Below are positions 1-5,578 of a stretch of 10,633 bases of DNA, one piece after another (position 1 is the first letter of the stretch; each line of letters starts with the position of its first letter). The translations under genes were made by a program, and so were the position numbers. The stretch comes from Octadecabacter sp. (GTDB taxonomy: Bacteria > Pseudomonadota > Alphaproteobacteria > Rhodobacterales > Rhodobacteraceae): assembly GCA_018500065.2 (NCBI GenBank), contig JAHBAO020000132.1, forward strand, positions 1-10,633, read 5' to 3'. The notes beneath the pieces are model-generated. The model saw only the letters and a list, made by a program, of their open reading frames with translations, made no database searches and had not been told where the DNA came from.

Positions 1-569
1 GCAACCACTTTGCGCCAGCCCATTTTGCGGAAATAAGCACGCAGTTCGTTGGGCGTATTGCGCTTTGCACGGAAGTCATAGTGGACGGGTTGTTGGATGC
101 CCGTAACAGGGCCGCCAAGGTACACTTTGCCCGCTTGGTTGTGCAGGTAGTTGACGGCAGGGTGTTTGTCGTCATCCGCGCCGAAGACTTTTTCAGCCTC
201 GTGCGCTTTGTTCGGGGTCCAGTTGTTAGTGACCGTCATCGTCGCGAGGATCACGCCTTCTTGGTCGCGCAGGGCGATGTCTTGGCCAGCCTCAAGCGAG
301 CTTGCGAAGTCTTCAGACACGTCCAGTGTGATTGGCATCGGCCAAAGTTCGCCCGTTGTCAGGCGCATGGTGTTGACGACGCTGTTGTAATCGTCCTCGG
401 ACAAGAAACCCTTCAGCGGGTTGAAGCCGCCGTTCATCAGCAATTCCAGATCGCAGATCTGGCGCGGTGTCAGGTCGTGGCTGACCAGTTCACCGGCTTC
501 GGTTTTCAGCTTTTGCGCTGAGTCGTAAGAGACGAACAATTCGGGGATCGGGGCGAGGTTATGTTCCAT
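1..569 (-). CDS. sat: Sulfate adenylyltransferase (ATP sulfurylase), N-terminal part, cut by window edge
   Basis: Family role: sulfate adenylyltransferase makes adenosine 5'-phosphosulfate from sulfate and ATP, the first step of sulfate assimilation in the cytoplasm. Seen: the 189 visible codons match the N-terminal PUA-like domain of ATP sulfurylases, with LTPRQICDLELLMNGGFNPL at about residues 33-52, then LKGFLSEDDY, and VTGIQQPVHYDFRAKR near the edge. The catalytic QTRNP and HxxH motifs would lie beyond position 1. From memory, Roseobacter-group homologues are often fused to a C-terminal APS kinase (CysC); that part is not visible. The ATG at 569 fits the usual family N-terminus, but the Shine-Dalgarno is weak (CAGGA about 10 bases upstream). 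The reading frame is open further upstream through the regulator at 570-935 with no stop, so the product may be a fusion starting at 935. Confidence 0.9.
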   Translation of the reverse strand, partial: MEHNLAPIPELFVSYDSAQKLKTEAGELVSHDLTPRQICDLELLMNGGFNPLKGFLSEDDYNSVVNTMRLTTGELWPMPITLDVSEDFASSLEAGQDIALRDQEGVILATMTVTNNWTPNKAHEAEKVFGADDDKHPAVNYLHNQAGKVYLGGPVTGIQQPVHYDFRAKRNTPNELRAYFRKMGWRKVV

Positions 570-935
570 AAGTTTGGTCCTGTTACTTAAAGTGGTACGG
601 CCGGAGGCGCTGCCAGTCAGTTCGGCATGAAGCACATCATATTCGGCGAGTTTTCGGTTGAGAAATTGGGTTGTAAGGCGGTTCTTTTCACCCGCACCCC
701 GCGCCGTGATGGCATAGGTGTGGCGGGCACGTTTGTCGGGGCCGTTGCGGTCTTCGATGTTCACGAGGCCGGTTTCGGTAGCTTGTTTTAACAACGCGTT
801 AAGACGCCCCAAAGACACGCCAATCGCCTCGGCCGTGACGCGCTGGGACGCGTCCGGCGCGATATCCAACTGCCGGAGCAGGCGGAACATTTGATCCTCC
901 TGTTCGGAGGTGATTTTTGAGGGCGATATGGCCAT
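570..935 (-). CDS. MarR-family, EPS-associated-type transcriptional regulator, in frame with sat and without its own stop
   Basis: Seen: 122 codons from ATG 935 lead directly into the sat ATG at 569 in the same frame. I checked every codon and found no stop. The protein has a winged-helix part at about residues 10-85 (EQEDQMFRLLRQLD, then VTAEAIGVSLGRLNALLKQA, then a wing around RNGPDKRARHTYAITARGAG). A helical tail follows (EKNRLTTQFLNRKLAEYDVL). This order matches the small MarR-family EPS-associated regulators, which are usually about 100-110 residues, so the domain looks complete. Residues about 107-122 form a Ser/Thr-rich linker. An in-frame TGA upstream and ATG 935 fix the start, although the Shine-Dalgarno is poor. 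Two palindromes upstream suggest autoregulation. It may be a separate regulator with a lost stop codon, or the DNA-binding N-terminus of a fused ATP sulfurylase. Confidence 0.75.
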
Positions 936-949
936 TGCGGGCGACTCAC

Positions 950-1005
950 TGTTTGTTCAAGTGTGAACATAGAAAGAATGTTTGTTCAAGCAAGAACAAA
1001 CATTC
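950..1005. promoter_or_regulatory. Two operator-like palindromes, GTTC-N6-GAAC, upstream of the regulator/sat unit
   Basis: The second site is a perfect inverted repeat with 12-base arms (GAATGTTTGTTC at 976-987, GAACAAACATTC at 994-1005) and a 6-base centre. The first site, at 954-969, has 5-base arms (TGTTC / GAACA) and also a 6-base centre. The 12-mer TGTTTGTTCAAG is repeated directly at 950-961 and 979-990. The centres are 29 bp apart, close to three helical turns, as expected for two winged-helix dimers on one face. They lie 19-70 bases upstream of the regulator start, so autoregulation is likely. The regulator identity is inferred from adjacency. Confidence 0.7.
966..993 (-). promoter_or_regulatory. 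Possible promoter for the regulator/sat unit
   Basis: On the minus strand, TTGCTT (988-993) and TATGTT (966-971) are separated by 16 bases. The match to sigma-70 consensus is modest: 3 of 6 and 4 of 6. The -35 falls in the centre of the strong palindrome and the -10 overlaps the weaker one, so a bound repressor would block it. This is a weak call made mainly from position. Confidence 0.3.
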
Positions 1006-1070
1006 AGTCCTTAGGCAATTTTGCGTTGATATGGCGCTGTGTTGCGTCTTCGCATCACCGCGCTGCGCAG

Positions 1071-1466
1071 TTAGCCAGCGCCTTCTTCGATTGTAATGCG
1101 TGTGATCTGGTCGCCGGACCCGAAGACTCGAACGTAGACAAGATAATAGCGAGTGCCACTGCGGATATTGTCACCGGCATAACGGTAATAGCTGTGATCA
1201 TACTCACATCGGTCAGCAATCATCGCGCGCCGATCAGTACTCGCGAAAACAGGGTCACTGCTGTCGAGCTCTTCGCGTAGCCCGAAACGGTGATAGTTCG
1301 CCCGATCCTGCTGCACGATTGCGCATAAGTCGTTCAGCTGCACCCCACGAGAGCTAACGGCATCCGATGGCCCTAGGTGGGTCATAAAGCCAGTGATCTG
1401 GTTTTCAGCTTGTGCGGCCATCGGCAAAAGGGCGAGCCCGCATACTACTGCAAGTCGTTGAAACAT
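1071..1466 (-). CDS. Small secreted protein of unknown function
   Basis: I do not recognise this family. Seen: 131 residues. A clear Sec signal peptide covers residues 1-20 (basic start MFQR, hydrophobic core AVVCGLALLPMA, AQA before the likely cleavage site). The mature part of about 111 residues has two cysteines (C48 and C87) that could form one disulfide in the periplasm. The middle is polar and charged; the C-terminal third is rich in Tyr, Val and Ile with alternating patterns (RYYLVYVRVFG, ITRITIEEG), suggesting beta strands. A good Shine-Dalgarno (GGAGA, 1473-1477) sits 6 bases before the ATG. It lies alone between sat and trxB, both on the same strand, with gaps of about 105-135 bases on each side. 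Confidence 0.7.
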   Translation of the reverse strand: MFQRLAVVCGLALLPMAAQAENQITGFMTHLGPSDAVSSRGVQLNDLCAIVQQDRANYHRFGLREELDSSDPVFASTDRRAMIADRCEYDHSYYRYAGDNIRSGTRYYLVYVRVFGSGDQITRITIEEGAG

Positions 1467-1532
1467 TAGAATTCTCCAATATCTTTGATGATTTGAAGTG
1501 TATCCTGACGCCTCAGGGCATCACAGGTGGCA

Positions 1533-1566
1533 CAGTGACCCAGCTGAGTGGGTCGCTGCGGTTTTT
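1533..1566 (+). terminator. Stem-loop with T-tract between trxB and the secreted protein gene
   Basis: CAGTGACCCA (1533-1542) pairs with TGGGTCGCTG (1549-1558), 10 bp with one G-U pair, around the loop GCTGAG. On the plus strand the stem is followed after three bases by TTTTT (1562-1566), the form of an intrinsic terminator. trxB, however, reads on the minus strand and ends just 6 bases beyond. On that strand the stem lacks a downstream T-run, so it may stop antisense plus-strand transcripts or act as an mRNA 3' end structure for trxB. A second small stem (CCTGA / TCAGG, 1504-1517) follows in the trxB direction. Confidence 0.45.
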
Positions 1567-1571
1567 GTGAC

Positions 1572-2513
1572 TTACTCCTGCTCAGCCAACCACCGCTCAA
1601 CCTCAAGCGCCGCCATGCAACCCATGCCTGCGGATGTGACGGCTTGACGGTATTTGTGGTCGGTCAAATCGCCCGCCGCGAAAATACCCGGAATTGAGGT
1701 TTCAGTGCTGTCGGGTTTGGTGACAACATAACCGCCCATGTGGGTTTCTAGGTGGTCTTTGACCAGCTCGTTGGCGGGGGCGTGGCCGATGGCGATGAAC
1801 ACACCTTTGGCGGGGATGTCTGTGATTTCGCCAGTTTTGACGTTCTTGGTCTTGATGCCTTCAACGCCGAGCGGGTTGTCACCGCCGTAGACTTCCTCAA
1901 GCTGGTTGTCCCAAAGCGGTTCGATTTTCGGGTTCTTCATCAGGCGATCAATCAGGATGGCTTCTGCGCGCAACTCGTCGCGGCGGTGGACCAGCGTCAC
2001 TTTGGACGCGAAGTTAGTAAGGAACAGCGCTTCTTCAACAGCGGTGTTGCCGCCGCCGACGACAACGATTTCCTGACCGCGATAGAAGAAGCCGTCACAG
2101 GTGGCACAGGCGGAGACGCCAAAGCCTTTGAATTTTTCCTCGGTTTCAAGGCCAAGCCATTTGGCACGCGCGCCTGTTGCAAGGATGATCGCGTCGGCCT
2201 CATACACAGTGCCGGAGTCGGACTGGCAGACAAACGGGCGTTTGGAGAAGTCGATGCTTGAGATAATGTCGCCGATGATTTCGGTGCCCATCGCGCGGGC
2301 GTGGGCTTCCATGCGGATCATCAGATCGGGGCCTTGGACTTCTGTGTCGCCGGGCCAGTTTTCAACTTCGGTCGTGGTGGTCAGCTGACCGCCGGGTTCG
2401 ATGCCTTGCACCAGGATCGGTTCCAGCATCGCGCGGCTGGCATAGACGCCCGCCGTGTATCCGGTTGGGCCGGAGCCGATGATAAGAACTTTGGTTTTGC
2501 GTGTGTCGGCCAT
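1572..2513 (-). CDS. trxB: Thioredoxin reductase (NADPH)
   Basis: Family role: low-molecular-weight, FAD-dependent thioredoxin reductase passes electrons from NADPH to thioredoxin in the cytoplasm. Seen: 313 residues, the normal family length. The N-terminal FAD-binding motif GSGPTGYTAGVYASRA is at residues 13-28. The redox-active CATC is at 136-139 in the sequence ACATCDGFF. The NADPH-binding motif VVVGGGNTAVEEAL is at 150-163, followed by HRRDELRAE. The C-terminal FAD motif GIFAAGDLTD is at 276-285. An upstream in-frame extension to 2768 is open, but ATG 2513 has a strong Shine-Dalgarno (AAGGGGA) and matches the family N-terminus. The gene is divergent from an Lrp/AsnC regulator, which is an obvious candidate to control it, although nothing in the sequence proves that. 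Confidence 0.97.
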   Translation of the reverse strand: MADTRKTKVLIIGSGPTGYTAGVYASRAMLEPILVQGIEPGGQLTTTTEVENWPGDTEVQGPDLMIRMEAHARAMGTEIIGDIISSIDFSKRPFVCQSDSGTVYEADAIILATGARAKWLGLETEEKFKGFGVSACATCDGFFYRGQEIVVVGGGNTAVEEALFLTNFASKVTLVHRRDELRAEAILIDRLMKNPKIEPLWDNQLEEVYGGDNPLGVEGIKTKNVKTGEITDIPAKGVFIAIGHAPANELVKDHLETHMGGYVVTKPDSTETSIPGIFAAGDLTDHKYRQAVTSAGMGCMAALEVERWLAEQE

Positions 2514-2680
2514 GAGGATCCCCTTTGTTGCTGTCCATATAAGCAGCGATGCCAGTGGGGAAAAGGGGTGTCGCGCTGGGCGGTCAGAACGAAGGAAAGT
2601 TGCGGTGTGGCGAAATATTGTTGCGCATGGTTGGGTGCTCGCGTATGAAATGCGACAGCCACAGGGGACTATGCGCAACC
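2514..2680. promoter_or_regulatory. Divergent intergenic region between trxB and the Lrp/AsnC gene
   Basis: This 167-base region must carry promoters for both genes. For the plus strand, TTGCGC (2621-2626) and TATGAA (2644-2649) are 17 bases apart and give a plausible sigma-70 promoter with a start near 2656. For trxB, an AT-rich TTATAT element (2537-2542 on the minus strand) could be a -10, but no good -35 is seen. The word GTTGCGCAT (2620-2628) recurs inverted as ATGCGCAAC (2671-2679), flanking the plus-strand promoter as an autoregulatory operator pair might. Confidence 0.4.
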
Positions 2681-3181
2681 ATGCCAGGACAAAAATTAGA
2701 CGAAATCGACCGGATGATTCTTGCAGAACTGCAAGCGGACGGGCGGATGACCAACGTGGAACTGGCAAAACGTGTCGGCATTTCAGCGCCGCCGTGTTTG
2801 CGTCGTGTGCGCACGCTAGAAGAGCAGGGCTTCATTCGGGGTTATCATGCGGATGTAAACGCGCGCGAGCTTGGCTTTGAAGTGCAAGTGTTCGCAATGG
2901 TCGGCTTGGTGAGCCAGGCGGAGATTGATCTGAGCACATTCGAGAAGAAATGCGCTGGCTGGCCGCTTGTGCGTGAGTGCCACATGCTGAACGGTGAGGT
3001 CGACTTTGTGTTGAAATGCGTGGCACCCGATCTGCGCACGTTCCAGAATTTCCTGACGGAAGAATTGACCAGCGCGGACAACGTGGCGAGCGTGAAAACG
3101 TCCTTGGTTATCCGCGGCGCAAAGGATGAACCGGGTGTGCCGTTTGATGTGCTTGAAGCACGGCTAAAGCGGGACGCGTAG
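2681..3181 (+). CDS. Lrp/AsnC family transcriptional regulator
   Basis: Family role: feast/famine regulators bind DNA as dimers or octamers and often sense amino acids. Seen: 166 residues, the usual length. The N-terminal helix-turn-helix runs from about residue 6 to 60 (LDEIDRMILAELQADGRM, then ELAKRVGISAPPCLRRVRTL, then GFIRGYHADV). A C-terminal RAM/AsnC ligand domain covers about 66-150 (VQVFAMVGL, the VRECHMLNGEVDFVLK core, VASVKTSLVIRG). An in-frame upstream ATG at 2645 lies inside the predicted -10 box, so ATG 2681 is preferred. It also fits the family start as I recall it. An AGGGG sits about 14 bases upstream, which is rather far. The gene is divergent from trxB and convergent with the Hint-domain gene. 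The regulated targets cannot be read from the sequence. Confidence 0.95.
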   Translation: MPGQKLDEIDRMILAELQADGRMTNVELAKRVGISAPPCLRRVRTLEEQGFIRGYHADVNARELGFEVQVFAMVGLVSQAEIDLSTFEKKCAGWPLVRECHMLNGEVDFVLKCVAPDLRTFQNFLTEELTSADNVASVKTSLVIRGAKDEPGVPFDVLEARLKRDA

Positions 3182-3258
3182 TAACCACCACGATCCCCGC
3201 TGTCGCGGGACCCGAGGCGGGCGATGGGCCGCAGGCGCGGCGTTCGGTGCGGCTTGGG
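3182..3258. other. Convergent gap with two small GC stems
   Basis: Between the convergent Lrp/AsnC and Hint genes lie two 5-bp stems with 4-base loops: CCCGC-TGTC-GCGGG (3196-3209) and GCCGC-AGGC-GCGGC (3228-3241). Neither is followed by a T-run, so these are not classical intrinsic terminators. They may act as bidirectional transcript ends. Confidence 0.35.
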
Positions 3259-4062
3259 TTAGGCGACCACTCCGAAATCGAGATCATGCAAAGACAAACG
3301 TGGGTGCATCAGCATCCCGAAGTCCTCGATGCGTTCGACATGTGGGAACAGACTCAAGTAAAGATCAAGCATATCGCCGCGCAGACCCAGTTCGTGGCGC
3401 GCGCCGGGATTGTGGCTGTCCACCTCAACGCCGTTCACGGCGATGCGTTCATGGGCGTTGAACCCCAGTTGGAACACTTGGACCGGTGCTTGTGGTTGAA
3501 CCTCGACAATGTTCACGCCGTCGACAAAATCGGTCGCAGGGACGAAAGCGGCTGTGTGTCCTGTAATCCGTTGAAGCGTCGGTGATTTTTGATAGAGCCG
3601 CGCGGAGGGGCCAAGCAGAAGGTCGGGCATTGGGCGACCAATTCCGAGGGCGTCTGCGGCGATGCGCACCAGCTTGCCCATGCGCGCATCTTGCTGCGGC
3701 GCATTGGGGACCAATGTCATCGCGCCGCGCCAGCGCACTGTTTGAAATCCGTTGGTGACGGTTTTGACGCGGTCACCGGGCAGAATGTCCTCGACGGCGA
3801 CGACGCCGCGGTCGGTTTTCAGGAGTGCGCCGCGCGCGAGTGCGCCAAAGCTGTCTTCAAACGCACGAGGCGCCGGCGCGATGCGGGTAAAGTCGTCAAT
3901 GTCGCCATTGGAAAGCAGATGGACGACCTCGTAGCGGCGCATAAATTGCTGCGCGCGCTGAGGTCGTCCGTCTGGCTGAGTAAACCGGGCTGAGGAGGCC
4001 ACCGGAACTTTGCGTTTTACCTGCGCGAGACCTGCGCGGGCTGAGGGGGTCGAGTTCATCAT
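3259..4062 (-). CDS. Hint-domain protein (Hint_2 type), catalytic residue apparently absent
   Basis: Seen: 267 residues. Residues 1-70 are basic and proline-rich with no signal peptide. The Hint fold runs from about 72 to 220: it opens with FGALARGALLKTDRG (72-86), then VAVEDILPGDRVKT, WRGAMTLVP, a GRPMPDLLLGPSARLY loop, and ends with NGVEVDSHNPG (210-220). The order matches the Hint proteins frequent in Roseobacter genomes, which resemble intein/hedgehog autoprocessing domains. The C-terminal block keeps the His-Asn pair (H217-N218). The residue where an autoprocessing domain has Cys or Ser aligns with A74, so self-cleavage is doubtful. The start at the tandem ATG-ATG (4062/4059) has GGTGA upstream; the longer frame to 4179 lacks such a site. 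The biological role is unknown. Confidence 0.85.
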   Translation of the reverse strand: MMNSTPSARAGLAQVKRKVPVASSARFTQPDGRPQRAQQFMRRYEVVHLLSNGDIDDFTRIAPAPRAFEDSFGALARGALLKTDRGVVAVEDILPGDRVKTVTNGFQTVRWRGAMTLVPNAPQQDARMGKLVRIAADALGIGRPMPDLLLGPSARLYQKSPTLQRITGHTAAFVPATDFVDGVNIVEVQPQAPVQVFQLGFNAHERIAVNGVEVDSHNPGARHELGLRGDMLDLYLSLFPHVERIEDFGMLMHPRLSLHDLDFGVVA

Positions 4063-4382
4063 GCGATCACCAATCAGGTTGGTCACATCATCTGTTGGCC
4101 CCCGCCAACAACATCTGAGGAGCGTTTCGTTGATTGGAATGTGTCGTAATGGCCCCCGTTGCGTCAAACATTTCGACATTTCGGGCGCAAATCGGGATCA
4201 ATCAACGCAAATTGCAGCGGATTGTTCAGCGGATGAAAACGTAGCTGCCACATTTCGCGGTTCTGTCTGGGGCGAGGATAGCCCTAAAACGAGAATCGCC
4301 GCCCCGCAGAATGCATCGGGACGGCGAGTGTTGTGCCAGCGAGGGAGGGCGCCGGCGATGTGTTTGTTTTAAGAGGCAAAGT
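4063..4382. other. Gene-free stretch upstream of the Hint gene
   Basis: I see no convincing gene on either strand; the long plus-strand frame across it looks like an antisense shadow with poor protein composition. It holds a 7-bp stem TGTTGGC-CCCC-GCCAACA (4093-4110) in the Hint gene leader. A tandem octamer ACATTTCG occurs at 4168-4175 and 4176-4183, with a third copy at 4250-4257. At the far end is the terminator-like stem listed separately. A TTGACG hexamer (4162-4167, minus strand) could be a -35 for the Hint gene, but no matching -10 is clear. Confidence 0.5.
4286..4326 (-). terminator. Probable terminator of the 55-residue protein gene
   Basis: Read on the minus strand, CGCCGTCCCG (4317-4326) pairs with CGGGGCGGCG (4297-4306): 10 bp with one U-G wobble and a 10-base loop. 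A short TTTT (4286-4289) follows 7 bases later. On the plus strand the wobble becomes an A-C mismatch, so the stem fits minus-strand RNA. It lies about 57 bases past the stop of the small gene. The T-tract is short and offset, so confidence is moderate. Confidence 0.5.
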
Positions 4383-4550
4383 TTAGGCGGCTGGGCGGTG
4401 CGTGCGCATATCCATTTCAGCGAGGGCCGCGACAGCCCGTCGGCTGGCGATAAAGGCTTCGCGGCGCAGGCCACGTTCCCAAGGCATCTTGGTGCTGCAT
4501 GATTTGGCGTCGGCAATTGTGGATTGCATCCAACGGGGTGTCTTCGTCAT
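4383..4550 (-). CDS. Small basic conserved-type protein, 55 residues
   Basis: No function is known to me; the opening MTKTPRWMQSTIADA resembles small hypothetical proteins I recall from Rhodobacteraceae. Seen: 55 residues, rich in Arg, Lys and Ala, no signal peptide, no membrane segment, one Cys (C18), and a likely helix over MPWERGLRREAFIASRRAVA. The ATG at 4550 has a good Shine-Dalgarno (GAGGAAA, about 5 bases upstream). The same frame is open to 4799, but that extension has no ribosome site and an unlikely composition. It follows the lgt-midA-pgeF operon on the same strand after a gap of 260 bases, so it probably has its own promoter or is a processed distal part of that transcript. Confidence 0.65.
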   Translation of the reverse strand: MTKTPRWMQSTIADAKSCSTKMPWERGLRREAFIASRRAVAALAEMDMRTHRPAA

Positions 4551-4810
4551 GGGCTTTTCCTCATGTTTGTCTTCTTGCTCGATGGGATAAAGATGGCGGC
4601 GCAAAGCGGCATGAGTTTGGCTGGTGACATGAATTTTCAAAAAATTTGCGCGCAAGGTTATGGAAAATGTGGCGCGGCGCGGATCGGTGGCGATGCTGCG
4701 TTTAATAAGGGCAATATGCGCGATTGTGGACAGTCTGCCCCTTTGAGGGGTGATTGTGTCCGGTAGAGTTGGGCAGCGGCATGGCGCGTTGCGCCCCATT
4801 TCTGTCCAGA
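4551..4810. other. Gap between pgeF and the small protein gene, with a nested stem-loop
   Basis: About 50 bases past pgeF is a nested stem: GGACA (4728-4732) pairs with TGTCC (4757-4761), enclosing CCCCT-TTG-AGGGG (4738-4750). No T-run follows on either strand, so it may be an mRNA 3' end or processing site. A 10-base palindrome TTGCGCGCAA is at 4646-4655. Next to it, on the minus strand, is an AT-rich stretch with TTGAAA that could be a -35 for the small gene. No gene is supported here. Confidence 0.4.
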
Positions 4811-5578
4811 TCAGCCGGCGGAGCCGAGTGTGATGGCTGCGATCAAACGGCCATAGTCCGCTTCCTTTTTGTGGGTCGTGCGGCGGTAGCTATAAAAGCG
4901 ATCTGGGTCTGCATATGTGCAGTGGCGTGTCCATTCAGCATGGCCGACGCCTGCGGCCCGAAGGCGGTGCAAGCCGAGGGCGGGAAGGTCGAACTGGTAT
5001 TTGCCGTTTTCACCATTGGTAAAGAAACGCGCGAAGGCGGGATCTTGCGCGATGAAGTCGTCAAAGAATTCGGGGCCGACTTCATATGCGGTTTGGCTGA
5101 TACAAGGGCCGATCACGGCTGAGATGTTTTCACGTGCCGCACCAAGGGCCTCCATTGCGTCCAGCGTGGATTCAAGCACGCCGTCGAGTGCGCCTTTCCA
5201 ACCGGCATGGGCGGCGCCGATGACGCCAGCCTTTGAGTCCGCAAACAAGACAGGCTGGCAATCGGCAGACAGCACCGACAGCGCTATCCCCGGCGTGGCC
5301 GTAACCAGCGCGTCTGCTTTGGGGCGGCCGGTGTTGGGTTCGGTGACGGTGATGACATCAGGGGAATGGACTTGATAGACGCCCATCAAGGCATCTTGAG
5401 CCACGCCCATCGCGTCGGCAACCCGATTGCGGTTGATGGTGACGGCTTCATGTTGGTCAGAACTTCCGGTGCCGCAGTTCAGGCCCTCAAACACACCAGA
5501 GGACGCGCCGCCGCGACGGGTGAAGAAACCGTGGCGAAACGGGGTCAGGCTGTCGGCGGTGATGATTTCTAAGGTCAT
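4811..5578 (-). CDS. pgeF: Peptidoglycan editing factor PgeF (laccase-domain protein, YfiH/YlmD family)
   Basis: Family role: PgeF prevents misincorporation of L-Ser in place of L-Ala at position 1 of the peptidoglycan stem peptide. The family was earlier called multicopper polyphenol oxidoreductase or purine nucleoside phosphorylase-like. Seen: 255 residues, the usual length. Metal-site residues are H71 in YQVHSPD, C107 in SADCQPVL and H124 in AAHAGWKGAL, spaced as in the family. Other hallmarks are FFTRRGGASSGVFEGLN (18-34), IGPCISQTAYEV, and the C-terminal CTYADPDRFYSYRR with H. The ATG at 5578 overlaps the midA stop (ATGA, 5575-5578), indicating translational coupling. It is the last gene of the lgt-midA-pgeF operon. 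Confidence 0.95.
   Translation of the reverse strand: MTLEIITADSLTPFRHGFFTRRGGASSGVFEGLNCGTGSSDQHEAVTINRNRVADAMGVAQDALMGVYQVHSPDVITVTEPNTGRPKADALVTATPGIALSVLSADCQPVLFADSKAGVIGAAHAGWKGALDGVLESTLDAMEALGAARENISAVIGPCISQTAYEVGPEFFDDFIAQDPAFARFFTNGENGKYQFDLPALGLHRLRAAGVGHAEWTRHCTYADPDRFYSYRRTTHKKEADYGRLIAAITLGSAG

Noticed and set aside
81..521. Plus-strand open frame of 146 codons
   Set aside because: It is antisense to the clearly recognisable sat coding sequence and shows no family signature or ribosome site.
1752..2261. Plus-strand open frame of 169 codons
   Set aside because: Antisense shadow of trxB, whose motifs are unambiguous.
2549..2680. N-terminal extension of the Lrp/AsnC protein
   Set aside because: It would begin upstream of the predicted promoter, and family members start at the MPGQK-type N-terminus.
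2514..2768. N-terminal extension of trxB by 85 codons
   Set aside because: Family length and the strong ribosome site support the start at 2513; the extension runs into the divergent lrp gene.
4010..4372. Plus-strand open frame of 120 codons in the gap upstream of the Hint gene
   Set aside because: It overlaps the Hint start antisense, has no ribosome site and an unconvincing composition.
4551..4799. Extended N-terminus of the 55-residue protein
   Set aside because: The extension has no Shine-Dalgarno, is rich in Arg, Pro and Thr without a pattern, and covers the nested stem-loop.
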